Origin: Phycisphaerae bacterium
Lineage (GTDB): Bacteria > Planctomycetota > Phycisphaerae > Sedimentisphaerales > Anaerohalosphaeraceae
Direction: 5' to 3'
DNA length: 5,866 nucleotides
NCBI GenBank assembly: GCA_021736615.1
Contig: JAIPFN010000067.1
Location: forward strand, 1 to 5,866
The notes under the pieces are model-generated. The model was given only the letters and a program-made list of their open reading frames with translations. It had not been told where the DNA came from and did not search any database. The translations under genes were made by a program, and so were the position numbers. Below, piece by piece: positions 1-5,687 of this stretch. The first letter of the stretch is position 1. Every line of letters begins with the position of its first letter.

Positions 1-1302
1 AGCTTCAAGGGCCTACAGTTCAGGCATACCGCTTTTACTCTCGGCCATATAGAAGCACGCGTACATACCGACGCAGCTATCCGTCTGGACAATGCAACCG
101 ACTGCCGAATTGAAAATTGTCACTTCGAAAACATCGGCGGATACGCCCTTTGGCTGCATCTCGACAGTCAGAAAAACGTTTTTGACAACAATACGGTCCT
201 CCACTCCGGCGGCGGGGGAGTACTCATGACCGGCTCGCGTTTGTCTTACATGGACGACAGCAAACTCTTTACTCCGGGCAAAATCGCCTCGACTGTCGCT
301 CCGATCCTGAACCGCATAACACGCAATACCGTCAAGCACTGCGGCAAGATTCGATATTACGGCGGCGGCGTACACCTCGACTCGCGTCCGGCGTCGATGG
401 CGATGGCACCGGGCAACTACATCGCCCATAACTATTTCGCCGACCTGTCGAGAAACGGCATCTTCGCCTTCCGCAACCAGGGCGGCAACATTGTCGAGTA
501 CAACCATATCCACGACGCGATGCAGACCACCATCGACGGTGCATGCATCCACTTTGCCACAATGAACCACCTCAACGCCCCGAACTACATCCTGAATAAC
601 TGGCTCTATGACATCTGGGGGTATTTGCAAAAGCCCGACGGCAAACCCAGCCGTCATCTGGCCAACGGTGTTTTCCTTGACTGGGATACCAGCAATACGA
701 CAGTCAAAGACAACTATATATATAACGCAGGCGGAGCACCGCTCAAATATATATGGAACAATTGGAATGTCAAAAAAGAAGGCAACAAATCCTCGAATAC
801 CCGTATCGTGCCTCCGTTTGTCGATGAACTTGGCCCAAGGGGCACGGCGACAAACGGGATCGACCTTCAGACGAATCGGCTGACCGGCAGAGTGATCCAC
901 TACAGCGACAGCGAATTGGTTACCCGAACCGGCGACTGGGTCAAACAAAGTATTCGCGGTCAGGGCGGATTGTTTAAATTCAACCTGCTTGAGGTAGTAA
1001 GAGACAAATCCGCCGAGATATCATACCGACTTCCCATAATCGAAGATGGAAACTATAAAATAGCACTACTGTATTTGCCGGATATAAAGAATGCCTCCAA
1101 TGCGAAGGTACAGATCCACTATGCCGGCGGCATTGCCGAAAAATCCTGGAACATGAAGAAAGGAAATGAACGCGCTTTTGCCGTCGAAGTCGGCAAGTAC
1201 CCCTTCAAGGCCGGCAAGGGCGCCAAGGTTACCATCTCCAATGAAGGGGCCGACGGCATAGTAGTCGCCGATTCGGTAGCATTTGTGAAGGTGAGCGACT
1301 AA
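1..1302 (+). CDS. Right-handed parallel beta-helix protein with golvesin-like C-terminal domain (5' partial)
   Basis: The reading frame is open from the first base, so the gene starts outside the window; 433 residues are visible. An internal ATG at 226 is not the start, because the frame upstream of it (NATDCRIENCHFENIGGYAL and onward) already reads as beta-helix coils. Visible residues 1-240 show repeated Asn/Gly-rich turns (for example DNNTVLHSGGGG, EYNHIHDAM, KDNYIYNAGG), typical of pectate-lyase-like right-handed helices that bind or cut polysaccharides. Residues about 298-433 resemble the golvesin/xanthan-lyase C-terminal domain: a YSDSE-type opening, a GNYKIALLYLP strand and the ending DGIVVADSVAFVKV. 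Such proteins are normally secreted, but the signal peptide would lie outside the window. The substrate cannot be told and no catalytic residues can be assigned. It ends 79 nt before a tRNA terminator on the other strand. The fold is fairly sure, the enzymatic role is not. Confidence 0.85.
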   Translation, partial: SFKGLQFRHTAFTLGHIEARVHTDAAIRLDNATDCRIENCHFENIGGYALWLHLDSQKNVFDNNTVLHSGGGGVLMTGSRLSYMDDSKLFTPGKIASTVAPILNRITRNTVKHCGKIRYYGGGVHLDSRPASMAMAPGNYIAHNYFADLSRNGIFAFRNQGGNIVEYNHIHDAMQTTIDGACIHFATMNHLNAPNYILNNWLYDIWGYLQKPDGKPSRHLANGVFLDWDTSNTTVKDNYIYNAGGAPLKYIWNNWNVKKEGNKSSNTRIVPPFVDELGPRGTATNGIDLQTNRLTGRVIHYSDSELVTRTGDWVKQSIRGQGGLFKFNLLEVVRDKSAEISYRLPIIEDGNYKIALLYLPDIKNASNAKVQIHYAGGIAEKSWNMKKGNERAFAVEVGKYPFKAGKGAKVTISNEGADGIVVADSVAFVKVSD

Positions 1303-1380
1303 CTCTTTTAAGAGATTAAATAGCGGTGCTGTTAAATCCATGCTTGAAAAACCGGGAGGCGATGCAATTGTAAATAATAA

Positions 1381-1412
1381 TTCTCAAACTGACCAAAAGG
1401 TCAGTTTGAGAA
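1381..1412 (-). terminator. Intrinsic terminator of the tRNA-Pro gene
   Basis: A perfect 14-bp inverted repeat (1381-1394 with 1399-1412) surrounds a 4-nt loop. Read on the minus strand it begins 4 nt after the tRNA 3' end and is followed by a U-rich tail (TTATTATTTA), so it fits termination of the tRNA transcript. On the plus strand it is followed by A residues, so it is unlikely to terminate the beta-helix gene. Confidence 0.75.
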
Positions 1413-1416
1413 AAAG

Positions 1417-1491
1417 TCGGGGCGAGAGGACTTGAACCTCCGACCTCATGACCCCCAGTCATGCGCGCTAGCCAAACTGCGCCACGCCCCG
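1417..1491 (-). tRNA. tRNA-Pro (anticodon GGG)
   Basis: The minus strand folds into a complete 75-nt cloverleaf. The acceptor stem CGGGGCG/CGCCCCG (1485-1491 with 1418-1424) is followed by discriminator A at 1417. The D stem is GCGC/GCGC, the anticodon stem CATGA/TCATG with loop CTGGGGG, and the T arm GGAGG-TTCAAGT-CCTCT has one G-U pair. The anticodon GGG lies at 1454-1456 and reads the proline codon CCC. The 3' CCA is not encoded (the next bases are CTT), so a CCA-adding enzyme is needed. The gene is transcribed alone, with its own promoter candidate and terminator. Confidence 0.96.
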
Positions 1492-1502
1492 ATAAGTTAT
1501 AT

Positions 1503-1531
1503 AGTGTAACCAGTCAAAACGAATCTGACAA
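1503..1531 (-). promoter_or_regulatory. Sigma-70-type promoter candidate for tRNA-Pro
   Basis: The minus strand reads TTGTCA, a 17-nt spacer, then TACACT, ending 11 nt before the first tRNA base. The spacing is ideal and both boxes match the consensus reasonably (5/6 and 4/6). The short leader is normal for a tRNA gene. No alternative of similar quality was seen next to the gene. Confidence 0.5.
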
Positions 1532-1636
1532 CTGTTTTTTCAATTTAATGTAATTTTATTATTCCAGTTAAAGTCGTACCAGTTTTGTGCCGATTCTTAG
1601 AAACCGGACTGAAATTATTTAAAAGGAAAAAGAAAA

Positions 1637-2113
1637 ATGGTTGAAACTGTCGCACTTGAAGAATGTCTATGGGAAAGCGCCAAAGAGTCATTCGCTACTA
1701 TGATAATGATGCCTATCGAAAAGGCCGAAGATTTTGACGCCGAACTTGATGGTCTTAAAACAATTGTCGGCTCGATAACATTCTCAGGCACCCTCCAGGG
1801 AGCAGTAATCATGAAATGCGCCAGCGATTCTGCCGAATGTATTGCCAAAAACATGCTAATGATGGAGCCTGAAGAACAGATTGAAGCATCAGAGATTCAG
1901 GACGCCTTCGGTGAGGTGGTCAATCTGGTAATAGGTGGGTTCAAGTCCAGAATAGCCGAACCCATAGGAAATATCGACATTTCGGTCCCAATGGTCATGG
2001 AAGGTAAAGAAATGACCCCCGCAACAGGTACAGGCGGCCATAAAGCGTCAGTTTTTGCAACAGGCGCCGACTGCAAACTTAAATTCATCGTAGTCTACAA
2101 AGAAACCGCCTAA
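1637..2113 (+). CDS. cheX: CheX-like chemotaxis phosphatase (CheC/CheX/FliY family)
   Basis: 158 residues, close to the usual CheX length. Proteins of this family remove the phosphate from CheY-P, or act on related receiver domains, in the cytoplasm. The family signature D/S-x3-E-x2-N is present once, as D89-x3-E93-x2-N96 inside the helix EIQDAFGEVVNLVIGGF (residues 86-102), with a proline (P118) about 22 residues later. E93 and N96 correspond to the catalytic Glu/Asn pair; one copy rather than two points to CheX instead of CheC. The N-terminal helix ALEECLWESAKESFATM (6-22) also fits. The start ATG has an AGGA 9 nt upstream (1624-1627). No other chemotaxis gene is adjacent, so the partner is unknown. 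It runs away from the tRNA gene, and I found no clear promoter in the 100 nt upstream and no terminator behind it. Confidence 0.85.
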   Translation: MVETVALEECLWESAKESFATMIMMPIEKAEDFDAELDGLKTIVGSITFSGTLQGAVIMKCASDSAECIAKNMLMMEPEEQIEASEIQDAFGEVVNLVIGGFKSRIAEPIGNIDISVPMVMEGKEMTPATGTGGHKASVFATGADCKLKFIVVYKETA

Positions 2114-2123
2114 CCGTCATCTC

Positions 2124-2151
2124 TTGACTTTCCGATGATAATCCGTATGAT
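2124..2151 (+). promoter_or_regulatory. Sigma-70-type promoter candidate for rsgA
   Basis: TTGACT, a 16-nt spacer, then TATGAT: both boxes match the consensus at five of six positions. Transcription would begin near 2158, giving a leader of about 35 nt before the rsgA ATG. It lies in the 80-nt gap after the CheX-like gene, so rsgA need not depend on read-through. Confidence 0.6.
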
Positions 2152-2183
2152 AGAAGTAGTGTTTAATGCTTATCATAATTGTC

Positions 2184-2188
2184 AGGGA
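2184..2188 (+). promoter_or_regulatory. Ribosome binding site deciding the rsgA start
   Basis: AGGGA lies 5 nt before the ATG at 2194. The longer reading from TTG at 2179 has no such site upstream and would place this purine run inside the gene. This favours the ATG and a 361-residue product. Confidence 0.7.
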
Positions 2189-2193
2189 ATATT

Positions 2194-3279
2194 ATGGATT
2201 TAAGAGAACTCGGTTGGAATAGCTTTTTTGAAGAAAATTTCACCGAATATAAACAAAAGGGACTGGTTCCTGCCCGGGTGATCCGCGAACATAAACACAT
2301 CTATCAGGTCCATACAAATGACGGGCCGGTAACGGCCGCACTGGCCGGCAAGATCGACTTTGACGCCCAGACAAAATCGGACTACCCGACCGTCGGCGAC
2401 TGGGTTGCCGTACAACTCATCGATAACGAAGACAAAGCAGTAATCCGCGCCATCTTACCCCGCAAGAGCACTTTCATTCGCAAAAGCACCGCAAAAGCTG
2501 ACGAGCAGCAGGTCATCGCCGTCAACATAGAAACGGTTTTTATCGTTACCTCTCTTGACGAAGATTTCAACCTCAGGAGAATAGAACGCTACCTCGTTCT
2601 GGCATGGGACAGCGGCGCCGACCCCGTCATCATCCTGAATAAATCCGACCTCTGTAACGATATCGAACACTACATATCAGAGATAAAATTTATCGCCCCG
2701 GACGTACCCATACACCCGGTTTGCGCAACCGAGGGCAAAGGCATAGAACCGCTTTTCGAGTATCTCGGAAGCGGCAAAACAGTATCGTTGCTAGGCTCTT
2801 CCGGCGTTGGAAAATCTACGATAATCAACACGATACTCGGCATTGAACGTCAAGCTGTTGCTCCGGTTAGAGAAGACGACAGCAAAGGCAGGCACACTAC
2901 AACACACCGCGAACTGATTTTGCTGCCCCAGGGAGGAGCGATGATCGACAATCCCGGAATGCGTCAGTTGCACCTTTGGGTCGACCAGGATGGCATTAAG
3001 AGGGCGTTCGAGGACATCGAACTGATCGCCGAAAACTGTAAATTCAGAGACTGCACCCATGACCACGAACCGGGTTGTGCGGTACTTGCAGCTCTCGAAG
3101 AAGGCACTATCGACTACCAGCGGATTGAAAACTTCCAGAAGCTCAAAGACGAGATAAACCTGCTCGAAATTCGCCAGGAACAAAATCGCAAAGCAAAAGA
3201 AATTGCCCGGCAACGCAAAAAGATCAATAAAACGAATAAGTCAAACATGAAAAAGAAGAAAAAAAACAAAAAGAAATAA
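2194..3279 (+). CDS. rsgA: Small ribosomal subunit biogenesis GTPase RsgA
   Basis: 361 residues from the ATG at 2194, chosen over an in-frame TTG at 2179 because of the nearby AGGGA. RsgA (YjeQ/EngC) is a cytoplasmic GTPase that binds the 30S subunit late in assembly and checks the decoding centre. Residues about 22-90 form the OB-fold. The GTPase motifs come in the permuted order that defines the family: G4 NKSD (149-152), G5-like CAT (177-179), then G1 GSSGVGKST (201-209), G2 region GRHTTT (232-237) and G3 DNPG (252-255). The zinc site follows as C282, C287, H289 and C295. The tail from about 311 is helical and very basic, its last ten residues being almost all Lys with one Asn. Over the tail the DNA is nearly all A, including A8 at 3259-3266. 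The next gene starts 42 nt downstream. Confidence 0.97.
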   Translation: MDLRELGWNSFFEENFTEYKQKGLVPARVIREHKHIYQVHTNDGPVTAALAGKIDFDAQTKSDYPTVGDWVAVQLIDNEDKAVIRAILPRKSTFIRKSTAKADEQQVIAVNIETVFIVTSLDEDFNLRRIERYLVLAWDSGADPVIILNKSDLCNDIEHYISEIKFIAPDVPIHPVCATEGKGIEPLFEYLGSGKTVSLLGSSGVGKSTIINTILGIERQAVAPVREDDSKGRHTTTHRELILLPQGGAMIDNPGMRQLHLWVDQDGIKRAFEDIELIAENCKFRDCTHDHEPGCAVLAALEEGTIDYQRIENFQKLKDEINLLEIRQEQNRKAKEIARQRKKINKTNKSNMKKKKKNKKK

Positions 3280-3321
3280 ACACTTAAAAGGGTGTTCTCT
3301 TAATAAAAGCAGTACCCGCCC

Positions 3322-3807
3322 ATGGCAAAAGACAAAACACATGAACTGCTGCTCGATATTGAAAACGTCCTGCCGATGCTCAATAAGATAGCGATTTTTG
3401 CCGGACTTACTGAAAAGCAGCTCTATATGATTTTCAGACTGCTTACAAAAGTTACTTACAAAAAAGACGAGTCGGTATTCGAGCAGGGCGACAAGCCTAC
3501 TCATATTTATATTGTCAAATCGGGCAAAATAAAACTGGTTGTCTGGAGAGAACATACTCCTCTGGAACTGGCAGAGTTTCAGGAAGGTGACTGTTTTGGT
3601 GAGGCTTCGGTCATTGGCATTCAGCCTCATGAAGGAGCCGCGGTCGCTTCGGCGGATTCGGAAATTATTGTTCTTTCAAGAAAAGCGCTGCTGTCTGTCT
3701 ACGACACTGACAAGGAGCTTTTTAGTATTTTGATTCTCAATATCGCACGAGAAATTGCCCGCCGCCTCTACAAGTCCGACCAGACACTACTGCATTACAC
3801 GGTATAA
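3322..3807 (+). CDS. Cyclic-nucleotide-binding-fold protein (CRP/FNR-type sensor domain, no HTH)
   Basis: 161 residues consisting almost entirely of one cNMP-binding domain: the N-terminal helices (FAGLTEKQLYMIFRLLTKV, about 26-44), beta-roll strands with FEQGDKPTHIYIVKSGKIKL (53-72), then GDCFGEASVIG (89-99) and a C-terminal helix. CRP/FNR regulators normally continue into a DNA-binding helix-turn-helix of about 70 residues; here the protein ends at a normal stop, so it should act by protein contact. In the phosphate-binding cassette the usual Arg-Ser/Thr pair after FGE is replaced by H103-E104 (PHEGAAVA, 102-109), so cAMP or cGMP binding is doubtful. An in-frame stop at 3304-3306 limits the start to the ATG at 3322, which lacks a clear ribosome binding site. 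The 42-nt gap after rsgA suggests co-transcription, perhaps with coupled translation. Its partner is unknown. Confidence 0.85.
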   Translation: MAKDKTHELLLDIENVLPMLNKIAIFAGLTEKQLYMIFRLLTKVTYKKDESVFEQGDKPTHIYIVKSGKIKLVVWREHTPLELAEFQEGDCFGEASVIGIQPHEGAAVASADSEIIVLSRKALLSVYDTDKELFSILILNIAREIARRLYKSDQTLLHYTV

Positions 3808-3880
3808 CCAACGGCAAATTCAGAGTTCTTCAAATACCTGAACGGAAAGTAGGGGCTTTACCAGTGTGTCCGCCCGCTAG

Positions 3881-3936
3881 AAAAAGGGGGACTGGCTACA
3901 TTCTGCCAAAGGCAGGTTGTACCTGTCCCCTTTTTT
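3881..3936. repeat. Long imperfect palindrome, REP/MITE-like, probable bidirectional terminator
   Basis: Positions 3881-3892 (A5, G5, AC) pair with 3925-3936 over 12 bp with one G-T pair. Inside, GG and TACA pair with TGTACC across a one-base bulge, and CTGCC pairs with GGCAG around an AAA loop. In total about 24 pairs fall in 56 nt. The outer arm is A-rich on the left and T-rich on the right, so transcripts from either side meet a GC hairpin followed by U residues. That fits the converging cyclic-nucleotide-fold and queA genes. The layered stem is longer than a terminator needs and resembles small dispersed palindromic elements. Whether it recurs in the genome cannot be seen here. Confidence 0.75.
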
Positions 3937-3939
3937 TAC

Positions 3940-3967
3940 ACCTCACACCTTTCGCCTTACGCCTCAC
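3940..3967 (-). repeat. Four degenerate heptamer repeats at the queA stop
   Basis: The minus strand reads GTGAGGC, GTAAGGC, GAAAGGT, GTGAGGT in unbroken 7-nt steps (consensus GTRAGGY), followed by GTAAAAA. The queA stop codon TGA lies within the first unit, so the block begins exactly where the gene ends. It abuts the palindrome at 3881-3936, and the two may form one inserted element. Confidence 0.7.
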
Positions 3968-5013
3968 AGTATAATCATAGAATCCCCATACGAATAAAAC
4001 CGGTACTTTTCCTCAATCGCATGGCTATATGCATTCATGATCTTATCCATCCCGGCGAACGCTCCTACCAGTGCTATCAGCGTTGATTTCGGCAGGTGGA
4101 AGTTTGTTATTATAGCGTCGACCGCTTTAAATTCGTAACCGGGTTTAATAAACAGCTTTGTCGATCCCTGCATCGGTTTTAACTCTCCGCTGGCCGCTAT
4201 CGTTTCCAGCGTTCGCACCGACGTCGTTCCAACGGCGATAATTTTCCCGCCCGCCGCTTTGCTGTTGTTAATTATCTCGGCGTTTTCAGCGTCGAGCGAG
4301 TACCGTTCGCTGTGCATCGGGTGGTCGGCCAGGTTTTCTACCGTAACGGGCTTGAAGGTTCCGGCACCTACATGCAGTGTAACGTACGCGATGTTCACTC
4401 CGGCGCTTTTAAGCTCATCCATCAACTCGGTCGTAAAATGCATCCCCGCCGTCGGTGCCGCGATAGCCCCTGCGTTTTTCGCATAGACAGTCTGGTACCG
4501 CGAGAAATCATCCGCAGCCGTGTCGGGGTTGTCGTCACGCTTGATATACGGCGGCAGGGGAGGGAAGCCTGTTTGTGCGAGTATTTCTTCGACGCTTCCC
4601 TCAGCGGCGACATTAAGCACCCACTTGCCGTCATCGCATCGCTCAGTCGCGGTTATCTCACAGAATGCGGTCCCGTCCTTTCCGACCAGATCGACCACCT
4701 CACCGACTTTGATCTTTCGGGAATTTTTCAGCATAACCTTCCAGACCGAAGAGGCTATCTCTTCCAGGAAAAGCCCTTCGAGTTTCGCCCCGGTCTTTCT
4801 TCGCGCAAAGAACCTCGCGGCAAGGACTTTGGTATCGTTGAGTACCAGACAGTCGCCGGGCTGGATATACGCGGTTATATCCGAAAAAGTCCTATCGGCA
4901 ATGGCGTCTGTGGAGCGATCCAGTACAAGCAACCGGCTAGCCGAGCGTTTATCCGCCGGCTTCTGTGCGATAAGCTCGTCAGGCAGTTCATAATTCAATA
5001 ATTCTGTAAGCAT
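3964..5013 (-). CDS. queA: S-adenosylmethionine:tRNA ribosyltransferase-isomerase QueA
   Basis: 349 residues, the normal QueA length. The enzyme moves the ribosyl part of S-adenosylmethionine to 7-aminomethyl-7-deazaguanine in GUN-anticodon tRNAs, forming epoxyqueuosine in the cytoplasm. Family motifs run through the whole protein: ASRLLVLDR (25-33), NDTKVLAARF (59-68), FPPLPPYI (150-157), YQTVYAK with GAIAAPTAGMHF (173-193), LHVGAGTFKPV (213-223), HPMHSERY (231-238), VGTTSVRTLE (261-270), NFHLPKSTL (304-312) and RFYSYGD (338-344). The start matches the family (NYELPDELIAQKP), although no ribosome binding site lies close to it; the nearest AGGA is about 16 nt away. The stop lies in a heptamer repeat. 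No tgt, queC-F or queG/H gene is in the window. It diverges from the small gene at 5245 and converges on the gene ending at 3807. Confidence 0.97.
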   Translation of the reverse strand: MLTELLNYELPDELIAQKPADKRSASRLLVLDRSTDAIADRTFSDITAYIQPGDCLVLNDTKVLAARFFARRKTGAKLEGLFLEEIASSVWKVMLKNSRKIKVGEVVDLVGKDGTAFCEITATERCDDGKWVLNVAAEGSVEEILAQTGFPPLPPYIKRDDNPDTAADDFSRYQTVYAKNAGAIAAPTAGMHFTTELMDELKSAGVNIAYVTLHVGAGTFKPVTVENLADHPMHSERYSLDAENAEIINNSKAAGGKIIAVGTTSVRTLETIAASGELKPMQGSTKLFIKPGYEFKAVDAIITNFHLPKSTLIALVGAFAGMDKIMNAYSHAIEEKYRFYSYGDSMIIL

Positions 5014-5066
5014 AAATATAAATGCCGAATCCTACAATAATAAATAATCAACAATAAATAATAAAT

Positions 5067-5094
5067 TTCAAGATGGCCGCAAGGCAATCTTGAA
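5067..5094. promoter_or_regulatory. Dyad TTCAAGAT-N12-ATCTTGAA, operator or leader hairpin upstream of queA
   Basis: Two perfect 8-bp half-sites are centred 20 bp apart, about two helical turns, as in operators of dimeric regulators. The spacer adds GCC/GGC pairs around a GCAA tetraloop after one G-A mismatch, so an RNA hairpin is also possible. The dyad lies just downstream of the candidate queA -10 box and overlaps the predicted transcription start, which favours a DNA site. The regulator is unknown. Confidence 0.5.
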
Positions 5095-5095
5095 T

Positions 5096-5123
5096 ATTAT
5101 AAGACATTCACTGTCGCTGAGAA
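5096..5123 (-). promoter_or_regulatory. Promoter candidate for queA
   Basis: The minus strand has a perfect TATAAT (5096-5101) and, 16 nt upstream, TTCTCA (5118-5123), which matches the -35 consensus at four positions. Transcription would begin near 5089, within the right half of the dyad at 5067-5094, leaving a leader of about 76 nt. The A/T-rich context makes chance matches possible. Confidence 0.4.
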
Positions 5124-5161
5124 ATATTTTTATTGTTGTTATTACAGGTATTGGGCGATTT

Positions 5162-5190
5162 TTTAAAAAGTTTGATAAGGTTAGTAGAAT
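5162..5190 (+). promoter_or_regulatory. Weak promoter candidate for the 67-residue gene
   Basis: TTTAAA, a 17-nt spacer, then TAGAAT (four and five matches to consensus). The expected start near 5197 gives a leader of about 48 nt. The direct repeat GATAAGGT (5174-5181 and 5208-5215) straddles the -10 box. The region is A/T-rich, so this call is weak. Confidence 0.3.
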
Positions 5191-5244
5191 TTGCGTTACT
5201 TTTTTCCGATAAGGTAATCATAATAAATAACAGGTAATTTTTTT

Positions 5245-5448
5245 ATGAAGGTTTTGTATATGACGCCGCCCAAGTCATTTGAAAAAGTATCAGCATCGAT
5301 TTGTTCGATGAATAAAGATCAACTCCAAAAGCAGATCAAGGGTTTTAGAGGCAATTTTAAGCTTGATTTCACAGACGCATACCTCAAAGGGTGCAGCGAA
5401 GACAAGCTAAGGCACATTCTCATCGCCGCAGTAATGACAAAACGCTGA
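5245..5448 (+). CDS. Unrecognised 67-residue protein
   Basis: I do not recognise a family. The protein is basic, with no membrane segment, signal peptide or metal-binding cysteine pattern (only C20 and C50). After a poorly ordered start (1-13) come probable helices at about 24-33 (KDQLQKQIKG), 43-50 (TDAYLKGC) and 52-65 (EDKLRHILIAAVMT), separated by FRGNFKLDF. That helix-rich C-terminal half looks like a small interaction domain rather than random translation. AGG at 5232-5234 lies 10 nt before the ATG. A hairpin begins at its last codons (5439-5476) and could end the transcript. ATGs at 5260 and 5308 are possible later starts but have no better ribosome binding site. It has its own upstream region and is followed by 418 nt without a gene, so it looks monocistronic. 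Confidence 0.6.
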   Translation: MKVLYMTPPKSFEKVSASICSMNKDQLQKQIKGFRGNFKLDFTDAYLKGCSEDKLRHILIAAVMTKR

Positions 5449-5476
5449 AAGAGTCCATAGTAACTGGCAGCGTTTT
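5439..5476 (+). terminator. Hairpin across the stop of the 67-residue gene, possible terminator
   Basis: AAAACGCTG (5439-5447) pairs perfectly with CAGCGTTTT (5468-5476). The 20-nt loop can itself pair CCA with TGG. The stop codon lies in the left arm. The right arm ends in TTTTA, a short U-run. The loop is large for a terminator, so this is moderate evidence. Confidence 0.45.
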
Positions 5477-5522
5477 ATGCACTCCAATTCATTTTTCTGA
5501 TTTACGCAAAATATGCGCAAAA

Positions 5523-5554
5523 AAAAACCGGCACTAGAGAGAGTACCGGTTTTT
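5523..5554 (-). terminator. Hairpin terminator, strongest on the minus strand
   Basis: AAAAACCGG (5523-5531) pairs with CCGGTTTTT (5546-5554). One C-A mismatch then leads into ACT/AGT and a 6-nt AGAGAG loop. The minus strand is followed by T9, the plus strand by T5 then A. It could work both ways, but the U-tract favours a minus-strand transcript. Confidence 0.65.
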
Positions 5555-5609
5555 AGTCGATGCAAATTTGGGTATAAGAAAATATCAAAAATATAATGTT
5601 GCCTCGACT
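5555..5609 (-). other. Stem-loop with 33-nt A/T-rich loop in the small-RNA candidate
   Basis: AGTCGATGCAA (5555-5565) is complementary to TTGCCTCGACT (5599-5609) at ten of eleven positions. It directly abuts the terminator hairpin without a gap, which suggests one designed RNA structure rather than a chance repeat. Confidence 0.5.
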
Positions 5610-5659
5610 CATAGAGAGATAGAGATATAAAAAGAAAAAGAGCTTATCTAACAAATATA

Positions 5660-5687
5660 AGTATAACCGATTATCCGGCGTATGCAA
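5660..5687 (-). promoter_or_regulatory. Promoter candidate for the small RNA
   Basis: The minus strand reads TTGCAT, a 16-nt spacer, then TATACT (5/6 to the -10 consensus; the -35 box matches at three positions only). The position fits the downstream hairpins and terminator. Confidence 0.35.

Larger units (their letters stand above)
5519..5652 (-). ncRNA. Candidate small RNA, about 134 nt
   Basis: The minus strand carries, in order: a promoter candidate (5660-5687), a start at G5652, a pyrimidine-rich 5' part with repeated CTCT (about 5610-5640), an 11-bp stem with one mismatch (5555-5565 with 5599-5609), then a strong hairpin followed by nine T residues (5519-5527). That order of promoter, structured body and terminator is typical of trans-acting small RNAs. 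The CU-rich segment and the CTCTCT terminator loop could pair with purine-rich ribosome binding sites. No known family was recognised. It is an inference from layout, not homology. Confidence 0.35.

Noticed and set aside
13..948. Long open frame on the minus strand
   Set aside because: It mirrors the beta-helix gene codon pattern, its translation shows no domain, and the plus-strand frame has clear beta-helix and golvesin features.
1344..1363. GGGAGG followed by ATG after the beta-helix gene
   Set aside because: The ATG after GGGAGG stops after three codons, and the other nearby frame runs into the tRNA gene, so no small gene is supported.
2791..3213. Minus-strand frame inside rsgA
   Set aside because: It is antisense to the GTPase and zinc motifs of rsgA and has no recognisable domain.
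3279..3296. Weak hairpin between rsgA and the next gene
   Set aside because: Only seven pairs, two of them G-U, without a U-tract, so it does not support a terminator and the two genes may be co-transcribed.
4312..5001. Open frame on the plus strand inside queA
   Set aside because: It is antisense to an intact queA with all family motifs, and its translation resembles nothing coherent.
5014..5100. preQ1 riboswitch in the queA leader
   Set aside because: The leader has a hairpin, but I could not match the short preQ1-I stem and A-rich tail, so only an unspecific dyad is reported.
5552..5611. 19-residue minus-strand peptide within the small-RNA candidate
   Set aside because: It has an ATG and a stop just before the terminator, but no ribosome binding site and a composition that follows the A/T-rich DNA.
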